Source of the DNA: Microtetraspora malaysiensis | Lineage (GTDB): Bacteria; Actinomycetota; Actinomycetes; Streptosporangiales; Streptosporangiaceae | DNA: 64,000 bases | NCBI RefSeq assembly: GCF_001528665.1 | Contig: NZ_BBYJ01000009.1 | Coordinates: 1-64,000, forward strand | Direction: 5' to 3' | In this document: in pieces, positions 54,081 to 63,516 of the stretch | How positions within the stretch are numbered: position 1 is the first letter of the stretch | How the letters are laid out: every line of letters starts with the position of its first letter | Notes under the pieces: model-generated | Databases searched by the model: none | What the model was told of the DNA's origin: nothing | Seen by the model: only the letters and a program-made list of their open reading frames with translations | Translations under genes and position numbers: made by a program

Positions 54081-54290
54081 GCACGCTCCCCGCGGCTACG
54101 ACGACACCACAACGAAATGCCCACACCGGGCGCGGTCCAATCTCGGGTAGATCCCCATTACACCGTTGCCGCCGCGGAACCGATGACGCGCCGCGCGCCA
54201 TGTGCGATCTTCGTGTGGTTGCGGAGAGTAATCGTGCGCGGATCGCCGCCCGGCCTTGGGCGACGCCTCGGGTTGTTCGCTTCCGGCCGG

Positions 54291-55148
54291 TCAGCCGTCG
54301 GTGCCGCGGTCCCTGCGCCTCAGGTAGCGCTCGAACTCGGCCGCGATGGCGTCGCCGCTCGCCTCGGGCAGCTCGGTGGCGTCCTTGCGCTCCTCCAGCT
54401 CGCGGACGTACTCGGCGACCTCGGTGTCCTGCGCGGCCAGTTCGTCCACGCCGTGCTCCCACGCCCTGGCCTCCTCGGCCAGGTCGCCGTACGGCATCGG
54501 CAGGTCGAGCATGTCCTCGATCCGGCGCAGCAGCGCGAGGGTGGCCTTGGGGTTCGGCGGCTGGGCGACGTAGTGCGGCACCGACGCCCACAACGAGACG
54601 GTGCGCAGCCCGGCCGAGCCGAGGGAGTGCTGGAGTACGCCGACGATGCCCGTCGGGCCCTCGTACTTGGTCAGCTCCAGGTTGAGCGCGCGCGCCATCC
54701 CGGGGTCGCTCACCGAGCCGGTGATCGGCACCGGCCGCGTGTGCGGCGAGTCGTTGAGCAGCGCGCCCAGCAGCACCGCCAGCTCCACGCCGAGCTCATG
54801 GCACAGGCCCACGATCTCCGCGCAGTACGAACGCCAGCGCATGTTCGGCTCGATGCCGCGCAGCAGCAGGACGTCGCGCTGCGCGCCCGGCGGCCGGGCG
54901 AGCAGCAGCCGGGTGGTCGGCCAGACGATGGACCGGGTCAGGCCGTCGTCGCCCATCTCCACCAGTGGCCGGGTCACCTGGAAGTCGTAGTAGTCCTCCG
55001 GGTCCAGCTCGACCAGCGGGGTGGCCTTCCACTCCGACTCAAGGTGCGCGAGCACTCCGCTGGACGCTTCCCCCGCGTCGTTCCACCCTTCGAACGCGGC
55101 GATCAGCACCGGGTCGACGAGCTCAGGGAGCCCTTCGAGCTCGATCAC
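54291..55148 (-). CDS. PAC2 family protein
   Basis: A 285-residue protein of the proteasome-assembly-chaperone-2-like family common in actinobacteria. Typical features are VLIAAFEGWNDAGEASSG near residue 14, PNMRWRSYCAEIVGL and VSLWASVPHYVAQPPNPKA with the conserved ASVPHY. The C-terminal 50 residues are charged and helical (ELEERKDATELPEA). Role in bacteria is unproven; an association with the actinobacterial proteasome/Pup system is only inferred. In mycobacteria it also neighbours metH (divergent), as here. Confidence 0.88.
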   Translation of the reverse strand: MIELEGLPELVDPVLIAAFEGWNDAGEASSGVLAHLESEWKATPLVELDPEDYYDFQVTRPLVEMGDDGLTRSIVWPTTRLLLARPPGAQRDVLLLRGIEPNMRWRSYCAEIVGLCHELGVELAVLLGALLNDSPHTRPVPITGSVSDPGMARALNLELTKYEGPTGIVGVLQHSLGSAGLRTVSLWASVPHYVAQPPNPKATLALLRRIEDMLDLPMPYGDLAEEARAWEHGVDELAAQDTEVAEYVRELEERKDATELPEASGDAIAAEFERYLRRRDRGTDG

Positions 55149-55287
55149 GCGCCGCCTCCTTCACTGGCCCACAGGGATGTGACCTTTTCATAAGACTATT
55201 CGGTGGGGAGCCTCCGGCGTCACCCACGCGCCCAACATGATCGTCCGCTCCGGCGCGGGACGGAACCGGGCGCGGACCCCGCGCGTT

Positions 55288-55312
55288 CTTATTGGCCGTA
55301 TTGTCCAATAGG
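55288..55312. promoter_or_regulatory. Inverted repeat in the PAC2-metH gap
   Basis: CTTATTGG (55288-55295) and CCAATAGG (55305-55312) match at seven of eight positions around a nine-base centre, about 20 bases before the metH -10. A regulator site for metH is possible. Confidence 0.4.
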
Positions 55313-55329
55313 CCTGGCGCGGGGCCGGA

Positions 55330-55335
55330 TAGGCT
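55330..55335 (+). promoter_or_regulatory. Leaderless -10 box for metH
   Basis: TAGGCT six bases before ATG 55342. Confidence 0.55.
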
Positions 55336-55341
55336 TGGCCC

Positions 55342-58300
55342 ATGACGAGTGGACTGTCCTTCCGTAGAGCCCTGTCCGAGCGCGTGCTTGTGGCGGACGG
55401 GGCGATGGGCACGATGCTGCAGTCCTACGACCCCACGATCGACGACTTCCAGGGGCACGAGGGCTGCAACGACGTCCTCAACGTCAGCAGACCCGACATC
55501 GTGCGGGCCGTGCACGACGCCTACCTCGCGGTGGGCGTCGACTGTGTCGAGACCAACACCTTCAACGCCAACCACGCCGCGCTCGGTGAATACGGCATCT
55601 CCGACCGCATCTTCGAGCTGTCCGAGGCCGGCGCCGGCCTCGCCCGCGAGGAGGCCGACCGCTGGTCCACTCCGGAGCACCCCCGCTTCGTGCTCGGCTC
55701 GATGGGCCCCGGCACCAAGCTCCCCACACTCGGCCACCTGCCGTACGCCACGCTCCGTGACGCGTACCGTGACAACGCGGCGGGCCTGATCGCCGGCGGC
55801 GCCGACGCCATCATCATCGAGACGTGCCAGGACCTGCTCCAGGTGAAGGCCGCCGTGGTGGGCGCCAAGCGGGCCGTCGAGGCGGCCGGCCGCGACGTTC
55901 CGGTCATCGCCCAGGTGACGATCGAGACCAACGGCGCCATGCTGCTCGGCTCGGAGATCGGGGCCGCGCTGACCGCGGTCGAGCCGCTCGGCGTCGACAT
56001 GATCGGCCTCAACTGCGCGACCGGGCCGACCGAGATGAGCGAGCACCTGCGCTACCTGGCCCGGCACAGCCGGCTGCCGCTGTCGTGCATGCCCAACGCC
56101 GGCCTGCCGGAGCTCACCGCCGACGGCGCCCACTATCCGCTCACGCCCGCGGAACTCGCCGACGCGCACGAGGCGTTCACCCGCGACTACGGCCTCGCCC
56201 TGGTCGGCGGCTGCTGCGGCACCACCCCCGAGCACCTGCGCCACGTCGTCGAGCGCATTCGCGGCCGGCGGCGCGAGGCCCGGCGTCCCCGTCCCGAGGC
56301 GGGCGCGTCCTCGCTCTACCAGCACGTGCCGTTCCGGCAGGACACCTCCTTCCTCGCCATCGGCGAGCGCACCAACGCCAACGGGTCCAAGGCGTTCCGC
56401 GAGGCGATGCTCGCCGGGAACCATGAGGAGTGCGTCGAGATCGCCCGGGCGCAGGCCCGGGACGGCGCCCACATGCTGGACCTGTGCATCGACTACGTCG
56501 GTCGCGACGGCGTGAACGACATGCGCGAGCTGGCGTTCCGGTTCGCCACCGCCTCCACACTGCCGATCGTGATCGACTCCACCGAGCCCGCCGTCATCGA
56601 GGCCGGCCTGGAGATGCTCGGCGGCCGGGCCGTCGTCAACTCGGTCAACTACGAGGACGGTGACGGGCCCGACTCGCGGTTCACCCGGATCATGCGGGTG
56701 GTCAGGGAGCACGGCGCGGCCGTCGTGGCGCTGACCATCGACGAGGAGGGCCAGGCCCGTACGACCGAGAGCAAGGTCAGGATCGCCGACCGCCTCATCG
56801 AGGACCTGGTCCACAACTGGGGCATGCGGGTCGAGGACATCATCGTCGACTGCCTCACGTTCCCCATCGCCACCGGCCAGGAGGAGACCAGGCGCGACGG
56901 TCTGGAGACCCTGGAGGCGATCCGCGAGCTCAAGCGGCGCCACCCCACCGTGCAGACGACGCTGGGCCTGTCCAACATATCGTTCGGCCTGAACCCGGCC
57001 GCCCGCATGGTGCTGAACTCGGTCTTCCTCAACGAGTGCGTCAACGCCGGGCTCGACTCGGCGATCGTCCACGCGTCCAAGATCCTGCCGATGTCGCGGA
57101 TCCCCGACGAGCAGCGCCAGGTCGCGCTCGACATGGTGTACGACCGACGCCGCGAGGGCTACGACCCGCTGCAGCGGTTCATGGAGCTGTTCGAGGGCGT
57201 GGACGCCGCCGAGCTGAAGGCGACCAAGGCCGCCGAGCTGGCGGGGCTCCCGCTGTGGGAGCGGCTCAAGCGCCGCATCATCGACGGCGAGAAGAAGGGC
57301 CTGGAGGCCGACCTGGACGAGGCGCTCGCGCAGCGGCCCGCCCTGGAGATCATCAACGACGTGCTGCTCGACGGCATGAAGACGGTCGGCGAGCTGTTCG
57401 GCTCCGGCGAGATGCAGCTCCCGTTCGTGCTCCAGTCGGCCGAGGTGATGAAGAGCGCGGTCGCCTACCTGGAGCCCTACATGGACCGGGTCGATGGAGG
57501 CGGCAAGGGGCGCATCGTCCTCGCCACGGTCAAGGGTGACGTGCACGACATCGGCAAGAACCTCGTGGACATCATCCTGTCCAACAACGGCTACGAGGTG
57601 GTCAACCTCGGCATCAAGCAGCCGGTTTCGGCGATCCTGGAGGCCGCCGAGGACAAGAAGGCCGACGTGATCGGCATGTCCGGTCTCCTGGTGAAGTCGA
57701 CGGTCATCATGAAGGAGAACCTGGAGGAGATGAACTCCAGGGGCATGGCCGAGAGATTCCCCGTGCTCCTCGGCGGCGCCGCGCTGACCCGGGCGTACGT
57801 CGAGCAGGACCTGGCCGACCTGTTCCAGGGCGAGGTCCGCTACGCCAGGGACGCCTTCGAGGGCCTGCGGCTGATGGACGCCTTCATGGCGGTCAAGCGC
57901 GGCGAGCAGGGCGCGGAGCTGCCCGCGCTGCGCGCCCGCCGGGTGAAGACCGGCGCGGTCCTCACCCGCACCCCGGTCGAGCAGCTGCCCGCCAGGTCCG
58001 ACGTCGCCGCGGACAACCCCGTCCCGCGCGCGCCCTTCCTCGGCGACCGGGTGGTCAAGGGCATCCCGCTCGCCGAGTACGCGTCCTTCCTCGACGAGCG
58101 GGCCACCTTCATGGGCCAGTGGGGCCTCAAGGCGGCGCGCGGCGGCGAGGGGCCGTCCTACGAGGAGCTCGTCGAGCTGGAGGGCCGCCCGCGGTTGCGC
58201 ATGTGGCTGGACCGGCTGCAGACCGAGGGGCTGCTCGAGGCGGCCGTCGCCTACGGCTACTTCCCGTGCGTCAGCGAGGGCGACGACCTGGTCATCCTCG

Positions 58301-58806
58301 ACGAGGCCGGCAACGAGCGCACCCGCTTCACCTTCCCGCGCCAGCGCCGGGACCGGCACCTGTGCCTGTCGGACTTCTTCCGGTCGCGCGACTCCGGCGA
58401 GGTGGACGTGGTCGCCTTCCAGGTGGCCACGATGGGCAGCCGCATCAGCGAGGCCGCCGCCGAGCTGTTCGCGAAGGACTCCTACCGCGACTACCTGGAG
58501 CTTCACGGCCTGTCCGTCCAGCTCACCGAGGCGCTCGCCGAGTACTGGCACGCCCGGGTCCGCTCCGAGCTGGGCATCGGCGGCGACGAGACGCTGGCCG
58601 ACATGCTCAAGGTCAACATCGCCGGGTGCCGCTACTCCTTCGGCTACCCGGCCTGCCCGAACCTGGAGGATCAGGTTCAGCTGATGGAGCTGCTCGACCC
58701 GTCGCGGATCGGGGTGACCCTGTCGGAGGAGTTCCAGCTCCACCCCGAGCAGGCCACGTCCGCGCTCGTGGTCCACCACCCGGAGGCGAAGTACTTCAAC
58801 GTCTGA
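55342..58806 (+). CDS. metH: Cobalamin-dependent methionine synthase
   Basis: A 1154-residue enzyme with the full modular order: homocysteine-binding barrel (about 1-325, zinc Cys291-Cys292 in VGGCCGTTPEH), folate-binding pterin barrel (about 335-610, IGERTNANGSKAF), helical cap and B12 domain (about 620-860, cobalt ligand His735 in GDVHDIGKN), and AdoMet reactivation domain (about 930-1154, Arg1097 in GCRYSFGYPACP). It methylates homocysteine from methyl-tetrahydrofolate. No cobalamin riboswitch is seen upstream and the transcript appears leaderless. A short gap separates it from a HAD phosphatase gene on the same strand. Confidence 0.97.
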   Translation: MTSGLSFRRALSERVLVADGAMGTMLQSYDPTIDDFQGHEGCNDVLNVSRPDIVRAVHDAYLAVGVDCVETNTFNANHAALGEYGISDRIFELSEAGAGLAREEADRWSTPEHPRFVLGSMGPGTKLPTLGHLPYATLRDAYRDNAAGLIAGGADAIIIETCQDLLQVKAAVVGAKRAVEAAGRDVPVIAQVTIETNGAMLLGSEIGAALTAVEPLGVDMIGLNCATGPTEMSEHLRYLARHSRLPLSCMPNAGLPELTADGAHYPLTPAELADAHEAFTRDYGLALVGGCCGTTPEHLRHVVERIRGRRREARRPRPEAGASSLYQHVPFRQDTSFLAIGERTNANGSKAFREAMLAGNHEECVEIARAQARDGAHMLDLCIDYVGRDGVNDMRELAFRFATASTLPIVIDSTEPAVIEAGLEMLGGRAVVNSVNYEDGDGPDSRFTRIMRVVREHGAAVVALTIDEEGQARTTESKVRIADRLIEDLVHNWGMRVEDIIVDCLTFPIATGQEETRRDGLETLEAIRELKRRHPTVQTTLGLSNISFGLNPAARMVLNSVFLNECVNAGLDSAIVHASKILPMSRIPDEQRQVALDMVYDRRREGYDPLQRFMELFEGVDAAELKATKAAELAGLPLWERLKRRIIDGEKKGLEADLDEALAQRPALEIINDVLLDGMKTVGELFGSGEMQLPFVLQSAEVMKSAVAYLEPYMDRVDGGGKGRIVLATVKGDVHDIGKNLVDIILSNNGYEVVNLGIKQPVSAILEAAEDKKADVIGMSGLLVKSTVIMKENLEEMNSRGMAERFPVLLGGAALTRAYVEQDLADLFQGEVRYARDAFEGLRLMDAFMAVKRGEQGAELPALRARRVKTGAVLTRTPVEQLPARSDVAADNPVPRAPFLGDRVVKGIPLAEYASFLDERATFMGQWGLKAARGGEGPSYEELVELEGRPRLRMWLDRLQTEGLLEAAVAYGYFPCVSEGDDLVILDEAGNERTRFTFPRQRRDRHLCLSDFFRSRDSGEVDVVAFQVATMGSRISEAAAELFAKDSYRDYLELHGLSVQLTEALAEYWHARVRSELGIGGDETLADMLKVNIAGCRYSFGYPACPNLEDQVQLMELLDPSRIGVTLSEEFQLHPEQATSALVVHHPEAKYFNV

Positions 58807-58947
58807 GCGACCCCGCGCGCGATCAACCGGATGCGCCCGTATAGCATGGCTGACCTGCGCATCCGTTGATCGTGACCTCTCGGGGCTCCCCCGGCACGCG
58901 GCGACGCGCCTGGTTCACCCGGTACGGCGAAGCGGCAAGGGGGAAGC

Positions 58948-59589
58948 TTGGACGCGGTTCTCTTCGACATGGACGGGCTGCTGGTCGACACCGAGAAGGT
59001 GTGGTTCGAGGTGGAGTCCGAGGTGGTGGCCCGCCTCGGCGGCACCTGGGGTCCCGAGCACCAGGGGCAGCTCGTGGGCGGCTCGTGGGAGCGCAGCATC
59101 GCCTACATGCTCAAGGTGACCGGGGCCGAGGTGGCCCCGTCCATCGTGGGGGAGTGGCTGCTCGACGGCATGGAGCAGCGGCTCGCCGACGGGGTCGAGA
59201 CCATGCCGGGCGCCCTCGACCTGCTCCGCGCGATCATGGAGGAGGGCGTGCCCATCGCGCTGGTCACCTCGTCGCTGCGGGTGATCGCCGACTCGGTGCT
59301 GAAGTCCGTCGGCCGCGAGCACTTCGACGTCATCGTCACCGCCGACGACGTCACCTGGACCAAGCCGCACCCCGAGCCGTACCTCACCGCGACCAGCCTG
59401 CTCTCCGTCGATCCCGCGCGCTGCGCGGTGCTGGAGGACTCCCCGAACGGCGTGGCCTCCGCGTCGGCGGCCGGATGCCGGGTGGTCGCGGTGCCCAGCC
59501 TGGTGGCCATCGACCCCGCGCCCGGGCGGGTCGTCGTTCCGTCGCTGTGCCACGTGGACGTCGCGCTTCTGCGCGGCCTCATCGGCTGA
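58948..59589 (+). CDS. HAD-superfamily phosphatase
   Basis: A 213-residue HAD subfamily I hydrolase with an alpha-helical cap. Motif I is LFDMDGLLVDTE (nucleophile Asp7, acid Asp9), motif II VTSS, motif III Lys in TKPHPEPY and motif IV LEDSPNG. It probably dephosphorylates a small sugar or nucleotide phosphate. TTG 58948 is used, with AAGGGGGA upstream, because Asp7 then sits at the expected position. It follows metH by 141 bases and is often found there in actinobacteria. Confidence 0.9.
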   Translation: MDAVLFDMDGLLVDTEKVWFEVESEVVARLGGTWGPEHQGQLVGGSWERSIAYMLKVTGAEVAPSIVGEWLLDGMEQRLADGVETMPGALDLLRAIMEEGVPIALVTSSLRVIADSVLKSVGREHFDVIVTADDVTWTKPHPEPYLTATSLLSVDPARCAVLEDSPNGVASASAAGCRVVAVPSLVAIDPAPGRVVVPSLCHVDVALLRGLIG

Positions 59590-59736
59590 CCGGCTCCCAC
59601 GCGGCTCCTCGCGGCACGTCCCCGACCCCGTCCGCGTGATCTCAGGGGGATCTCAGGGTCCTCCCGGCGATCTCGGGGCACTCGCCCGGCGGCGGCGCGT
59701 GCCAGGATGGAACGAACGCCGTAAAAGGAGCATGTC

Positions 59737-60216
59737 ATGTCCTTCACCGCCATCGCCTGGACGCCGCTGTGCGTCGGAATCACCGTCGTGGGGCTCGTGC
59801 TGAGCTACCTGGCGTTCCGCCGCCGGGGGCTGGCCGCCGGGCTGCGCGCCACGGCGTGGTCATTGCTGCCGCTCGCCGCGCTGCTGACCGGGATCCTGGA
59901 GACACTGTGGAACGTTGTCTCCGCACTGGTGTCCTTCGTGACCCGTCTGGTCCTGTCGCCCATGGTGTGGACGGGCATCGTCCTGGCCGGCCTGTCCGTC
60001 CTGCTCTTCGTCGTCTCCGGCGCGCTGCGCGGGCGTGCCGTCACGCGGGACCGCAAGGGGTCCGCCGCCGCGGACGCCTCCACGGCGGCCCCCACCGGAG
60101 CCCCCGCCGCGGCGCCCGCCGGAAAGGCCAAGCCGGTCGAGCGTTCCGCCCAGCCCGCCGCCGCGGACGACTTCTCCGACATCGAGGACCTCCTCCGGAA
60201 GCGCGGCATCGACTGA
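59737..60216 (+). CDS. Uncharacterised membrane protein with acidic C-terminal motif
   Basis: A 159-residue protein with three hydrophobic helices in the first 105 residues (TVVGLVLSYLAF, LLPLAALLTGILETLW, WTGIVLAGLSVLLFVV), then an Ala/Pro-rich linker and the ending DDFSDIEDLLRKRGID. That ending is shared by small actinobacterial membrane proteins of unknown function. AAAAGGAG upstream supports ATG 59737. No partner is evident. Confidence 0.78.
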   Translation: MSFTAIAWTPLCVGITVVGLVLSYLAFRRRGLAAGLRATAWSLLPLAALLTGILETLWNVVSALVSFVTRLVLSPMVWTGIVLAGLSVLLFVVSGALRGRAVTRDRKGSAAADASTAAPTGAPAAAPAGKAKPVERSAQPAAADDFSDIEDLLRKRGID

Positions 60217-60226
60217 GTCGGCCCGG

Positions 60227-60254
60227 CCGCTTCGGCGCGGCCGCTTCGGCGCGG
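60227..60254 (+). repeat. 14-bp tandem repeat
   Basis: GGCCGCTTCGGCGC occurs twice in direct succession shortly after the membrane-protein stop. The rest of the 290-base gap to 60506 is AT-richer from 60300 on and probably holds the promoter of the transporter operon; I see no gene in it. Confidence 0.6.
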
Positions 60255-60506
60255 AGCGCGCGGCCGGGCGACTCCGGTGCGCGAGATCCCGTATGGCGGG
60301 AATGTCATGATTCTGAGACGGAACTGAAACGGCTCTCGGACATTCCTTGCAAGATCAGTACGAATAAGTTTCGCGTCAATCACAGTTGGGCCACATAGAC
60401 CCCCTTTGGGCTTGTTTATGCAGCTCAGAACGTAGATCCTCCCTTCTGGGACCCGGGGGCTGCCGGGACCGCAGGAGAACGTCTGGATCCCAGGGGGCCG
60501 ACACGC

Positions 60507-60626
60507 ATGGCCGCGCGCAGCAAGGTCATCTATACGCACCGCATCCCGGTCGCGGAGTCGACGCCGCATCTCACGGTGAAGCGCGAGACGGCGCTTCCGG
60601 CGCACATGACGGGTGAGGGCCGATGA
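60507..60626 (+). CDS. Small open reading frame coupled to the permease gene
   Basis: Thirty-nine codons starting ATG at 60507, with AGGGGG about 12 bases upstream and a stop overlapping the permease start (ATGA, 60623-60626). The peptide begins MAARSKVIYTHRIPV and ends LPAHMTGEGR; it is basic and has no recognisable domain. The overlap suggests translational coupling, so it may be a leader peptide. It could also be spacer that happens to stay open. Confidence 0.45.
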   Translation: MAARSKVIYTHRIPVAESTPHLTVKRETALPAHMTGEGR

Positions 60627-61615
60627 CGGCGCCGCTCGACGTGCCGGACGCGTCGGTGGACCCCGCATCGGCACCCGCGATCGCCGGAGCCGGCGTCGCC
60701 GCCATCCAGGGCCGCTCGCTGGGACAGATCGCCTGGATGCGGTTGAAGCGCGACAAGATCGCCATCGCCGGCGCGCTGGTCGTCATCTTCCTGATCTTGG
60801 TCGCCGTCTTCGCGCCCCTCCTCGTCAAGGCGTTCGGACAGGACCCGACCCAGTTCAACTCCGATCTCATCGACGCGTCGACCATGGCGCCGAAGGGTGG
60901 CACGGGCATCAGCGCCGACCACCTGTTCGGCCTTGAGCCGGTCAACGGCCGCGACATCTTCAGCCGGGTCGTCTACGGCGCGCGCATCTCCCTGCTCATC
61001 GCCTTCCTGGCCACCCTGCTGTCGGTGGCGATCGGGACGCTCCTGGGCGTCACAGCAGGCTACTTCGGCGGCCTGGTCGACTCGATCATCAGCAAGGCGA
61101 TGGACGTCTTCCTCGCCTTCCCGCTCCTGGTCTTCGCCATGGCGCTGGCCGGCATCATCCCCGACAGCGCGTTCGGCCTGTCCGGCGACACCTTGCGCGT
61201 CGCGATGCTGGTCTTCGTCATCGGCTTCTTCAACTGGCCGTACATCGGCCGGATCGTCCGCGGCCAGACGCTGTCGCTGCGCGAGCGCGAGTTCGTCGAC
61301 GCCGCGCGCAGCCTCGGTGCGCGCGGGCCGTACGTCATCTTCCGTGAGATGCTGCCCAACCTGGTCGCGCCGATCCTGATCTACTCAACACTGCTGATCC
61401 CCAGCAATGTGCTGTTCGAGGCGGCACTGTCCTTCCTCGGGGTGGGCGTGCGCCCGCCGACACCCACCTGGGGCGGCATGCTGTCGGACGCGGTGCGGTT
61501 CTACACGATCCCGCACTTCATGTTCTTCCCCGGCATGGCGATCTTCATCACCGTACTGGCCTTCAACCTGTTCGGTGACGGCCTGAGGGACGCCCTCGAC
61601 CCGAAGGCTCGCTGA
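60623..61615 (+). CDS. Oligopeptide ABC transporter permease (DppC/OppC type)
   Basis: A 330-residue inner-membrane permease. An N-terminal helix (IAIAGALVVIFLILVAVFAPLL) precedes the OppC_N-like loop and a five-helix permease domain with the EAA motif EFVDAARSLGARGPYVIF. The ending GDGLRDALDPKAR is typical of DppC proteins. With the next genes it forms a dipeptide/oligopeptide or nickel-type importer. Order here is DppC, binding protein, DppB rather than the usual A-B-C-D-F. Confidence 0.93.
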   Translation: MTAPLDVPDASVDPASAPAIAGAGVAAIQGRSLGQIAWMRLKRDKIAIAGALVVIFLILVAVFAPLLVKAFGQDPTQFNSDLIDASTMAPKGGTGISADHLFGLEPVNGRDIFSRVVYGARISLLIAFLATLLSVAIGTLLGVTAGYFGGLVDSIISKAMDVFLAFPLLVFAMALAGIIPDSAFGLSGDTLRVAMLVFVIGFFNWPYIGRIVRGQTLSLREREFVDAARSLGARGPYVIFREMLPNLVAPILIYSTLLIPSNVLFEAALSFLGVGVRPPTPTWGGMLSDAVRFYTIPHFMFFPGMAIFITVLAFNLFGDGLRDALDPKAR

Positions 61616-61666
61616 TCCTCTCCCGATTCCCTGTTGTTCCCCGCCACGAAACCAAGGGGTTTGTAG

Positions 61667-63439
61667 ATGAAGAGAAGAACCACGACGGGCGCGGCTGCGC
61701 TGGGTGCGGTGCTCGCCCTCGCGCTGTCCGCCTGCGGCGGCGGCTCTGGCTCGACGCCGAAGGACTCGGCGCAGCCCGCCGACCAGGGGGGCAAGGCAGA
61801 GTTCAACGCCGCCCTCACGGGGATCGTCAACCCGTCGGACAAGAAGGGCGGGGTCCTCAAGTTCGCCAACGAGGGTGACTGGGACTCCCTCGACCCGGGC
61901 GACACGTACTACGGCTACTCCTGGAACTTCGTCCGGCTCTACGGTCGCTCGCTGCTGATGTTCAAGTCGGCGGTGGGCAAGGAGGGCAACGAGCTCGCGC
62001 CTGACCTGGCTGAGGGCATGGGCCAGCCGAGCGACGACGCCAAGACCTGGACGTACAAGCTCAAGCAGGGCGTCAAGTTCGAGGACGGCACGCCGATCAC
62101 GTCCAAGGACGTCAAGTACGCCGTGCTGCGCTCGCTCGACAAGGAGGTGTTCCCCGACGGGTACACCTACTTCAACGACTTCCTGGACCTGCCGAAGGGC
62201 TACAAGGGCCCGTACAAGTCCAAGGGCGTCAATACCGACCAGGCGATCGAGACGCCGGACGACCAGACGATCGTCTTCCACCTGAAGCAGTCGCTGAGCA
62301 ACTTCGACTACTTCGCCCAGCTTCCCGCGACCATCCCGGTCCCGGAGGCCAAGGACACTGGTGCGAAGTACCGCGAGCACGTGATCGCCTCTGGGCCGTA
62401 CATGTTCCAGAAGAACGAGATCGGCAAGGGCTTCACGCTGGCCCGCAACCCCAACTGGGACCCGGCCACCGACCCGAACCGCCGCGCGCTCCCGGACGGC
62501 TACGAGGTCACGACCAACGTCAACGCCGACGACATCGACAACCGGATCCTCTCCGGCGACCTCGACGTCGCGGTGCTCGGCACCGGCATCAAGCAGGCGG
62601 CCCTCGGTCGTGTCCTCGGCGACCCGACGGTCAAGGCCAACTCCGACAACCCGACGAGCACCCGCCTCTGGTACACCTCGATCAACGGCAACGTCCCGCC
62701 GCTGGACAACATCGACTGCCGTAAGGCCGTTCAGTACGCCGCGAACAAGGTGGACTACCAGACCGCCTTCGGCGGCGAGTTCGCCGGCGGTCAGATCGCG
62801 ACCAGCATGCTCCCGCCGGCGATCCCCGGTCACGAGGACTTCAACCTCTACCCGCCGGGTGCCGACAACAAGGGCGACCTGGAGAAGGCGAAGGAGTCCC
62901 TGAAGGCCTGCGGTCAGCCGGACGGCTTCGAGACCAACATCGCCTACCGCGTCGAGCGTCCGAACGAGAAGGCCGCGGCCGAGGCGCTGCAGCAGGCCCT
63001 GGGCCGGGTCGGCATCAAGGTGACGCTCAAGGGGTTCCCGCAGGCGGACTACTTCGCGCTGTACGCCGGCAAGCCGGGCTTCGCGAAGGACAACAAGATC
63101 GGCCTGGCCCAGAACGGCTGGCAGTCCGACTGGCCTGACGGTTTCGGCTTCTTCGGCCAGATCGTCGACAGCCGCGTCATCCGCGACACCGGCGGTTCCT
63201 CGAATGTCAGCGTCCGGGACCCCGAGGTCGACAAGCTGCTCGACCAGGCGATGGCGGAGACCGACGAGGCCAAGCGCAACGCGATCTGGACCGCGATCGA
63301 CAAGAAGGTCATGGAGGACGCCTACGTCCTGCCCGGCATCTGGACGAAGACCCTCATTGTCCGTAGCAAGAACGCGACGAACGTCTTCGTGAACGACGCG
63401 TACGGCATGTACGACTACCTGGGCCTCGGCGTCAAGTAA
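61667..63439 (+). CDS. Oligopeptide ABC transporter substrate-binding lipoprotein (SBP_bac_5)
   Basis: A 590-residue binding protein. The lipobox LSAC ends the signal peptide (AAALGAVLALALSAC, Cys23), followed by a Gly/Ser linker. The SBP_bac_5 signature region is KTWTYKLKQGVKFEDGTPIT and ASGPYMFQKNEIGKGF. It captures peptides or similar ligands outside the membrane. Codon choice is strongly biased to C-ending codons, as for highly expressed genes. A GC hairpin follows the stop codon and probably protects the upstream mRNA. Confidence 0.93.
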   Translation: MKRRTTTGAAALGAVLALALSACGGGSGSTPKDSAQPADQGGKAEFNAALTGIVNPSDKKGGVLKFANEGDWDSLDPGDTYYGYSWNFVRLYGRSLLMFKSAVGKEGNELAPDLAEGMGQPSDDAKTWTYKLKQGVKFEDGTPITSKDVKYAVLRSLDKEVFPDGYTYFNDFLDLPKGYKGPYKSKGVNTDQAIETPDDQTIVFHLKQSLSNFDYFAQLPATIPVPEAKDTGAKYREHVIASGPYMFQKNEIGKGFTLARNPNWDPATDPNRRALPDGYEVTTNVNADDIDNRILSGDLDVAVLGTGIKQAALGRVLGDPTVKANSDNPTSTRLWYTSINGNVPPLDNIDCRKAVQYAANKVDYQTAFGGEFAGGQIATSMLPPAIPGHEDFNLYPPGADNKGDLEKAKESLKACGQPDGFETNIAYRVERPNEKAAAEALQQALGRVGIKVTLKGFPQADYFALYAGKPGFAKDNKIGLAQNGWQSDWPDGFGFFGQIVDSRVIRDTGGSSNVSVRDPEVDKLLDQAMAETDEAKRNAIWTAIDKKVMEDAYVLPGIWTKTLIVRSKNATNVFVNDAYGMYDYLGLGVK

Positions 63440-63475
63440 TCGCGAAACCGATCCGACACACCTGAGCACGGCAGG

Positions 63476-63499
63476 GGGCCGGCCCGTTCGGGCCGGCCC
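63476..63499 (+). terminator. Hairpin between binding-protein and DppB genes
   Basis: Ten-bp perfect stem (GGGCCGGCCC on both sides) with a GTTC loop, 18 bases before the next GTG. No T-tract; likely a stabilising or partial terminator hairpin that sets differential expression. Confidence 0.55.
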
Positions 63500-63516
63500 T
63501 CGGAGCCGGGGGGACT

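Noticed and set aside
55149-55341. Cobalamin riboswitch before metH
   Set aside because: The gap is short, the transcript appears leaderless, and no B12-box was seen.
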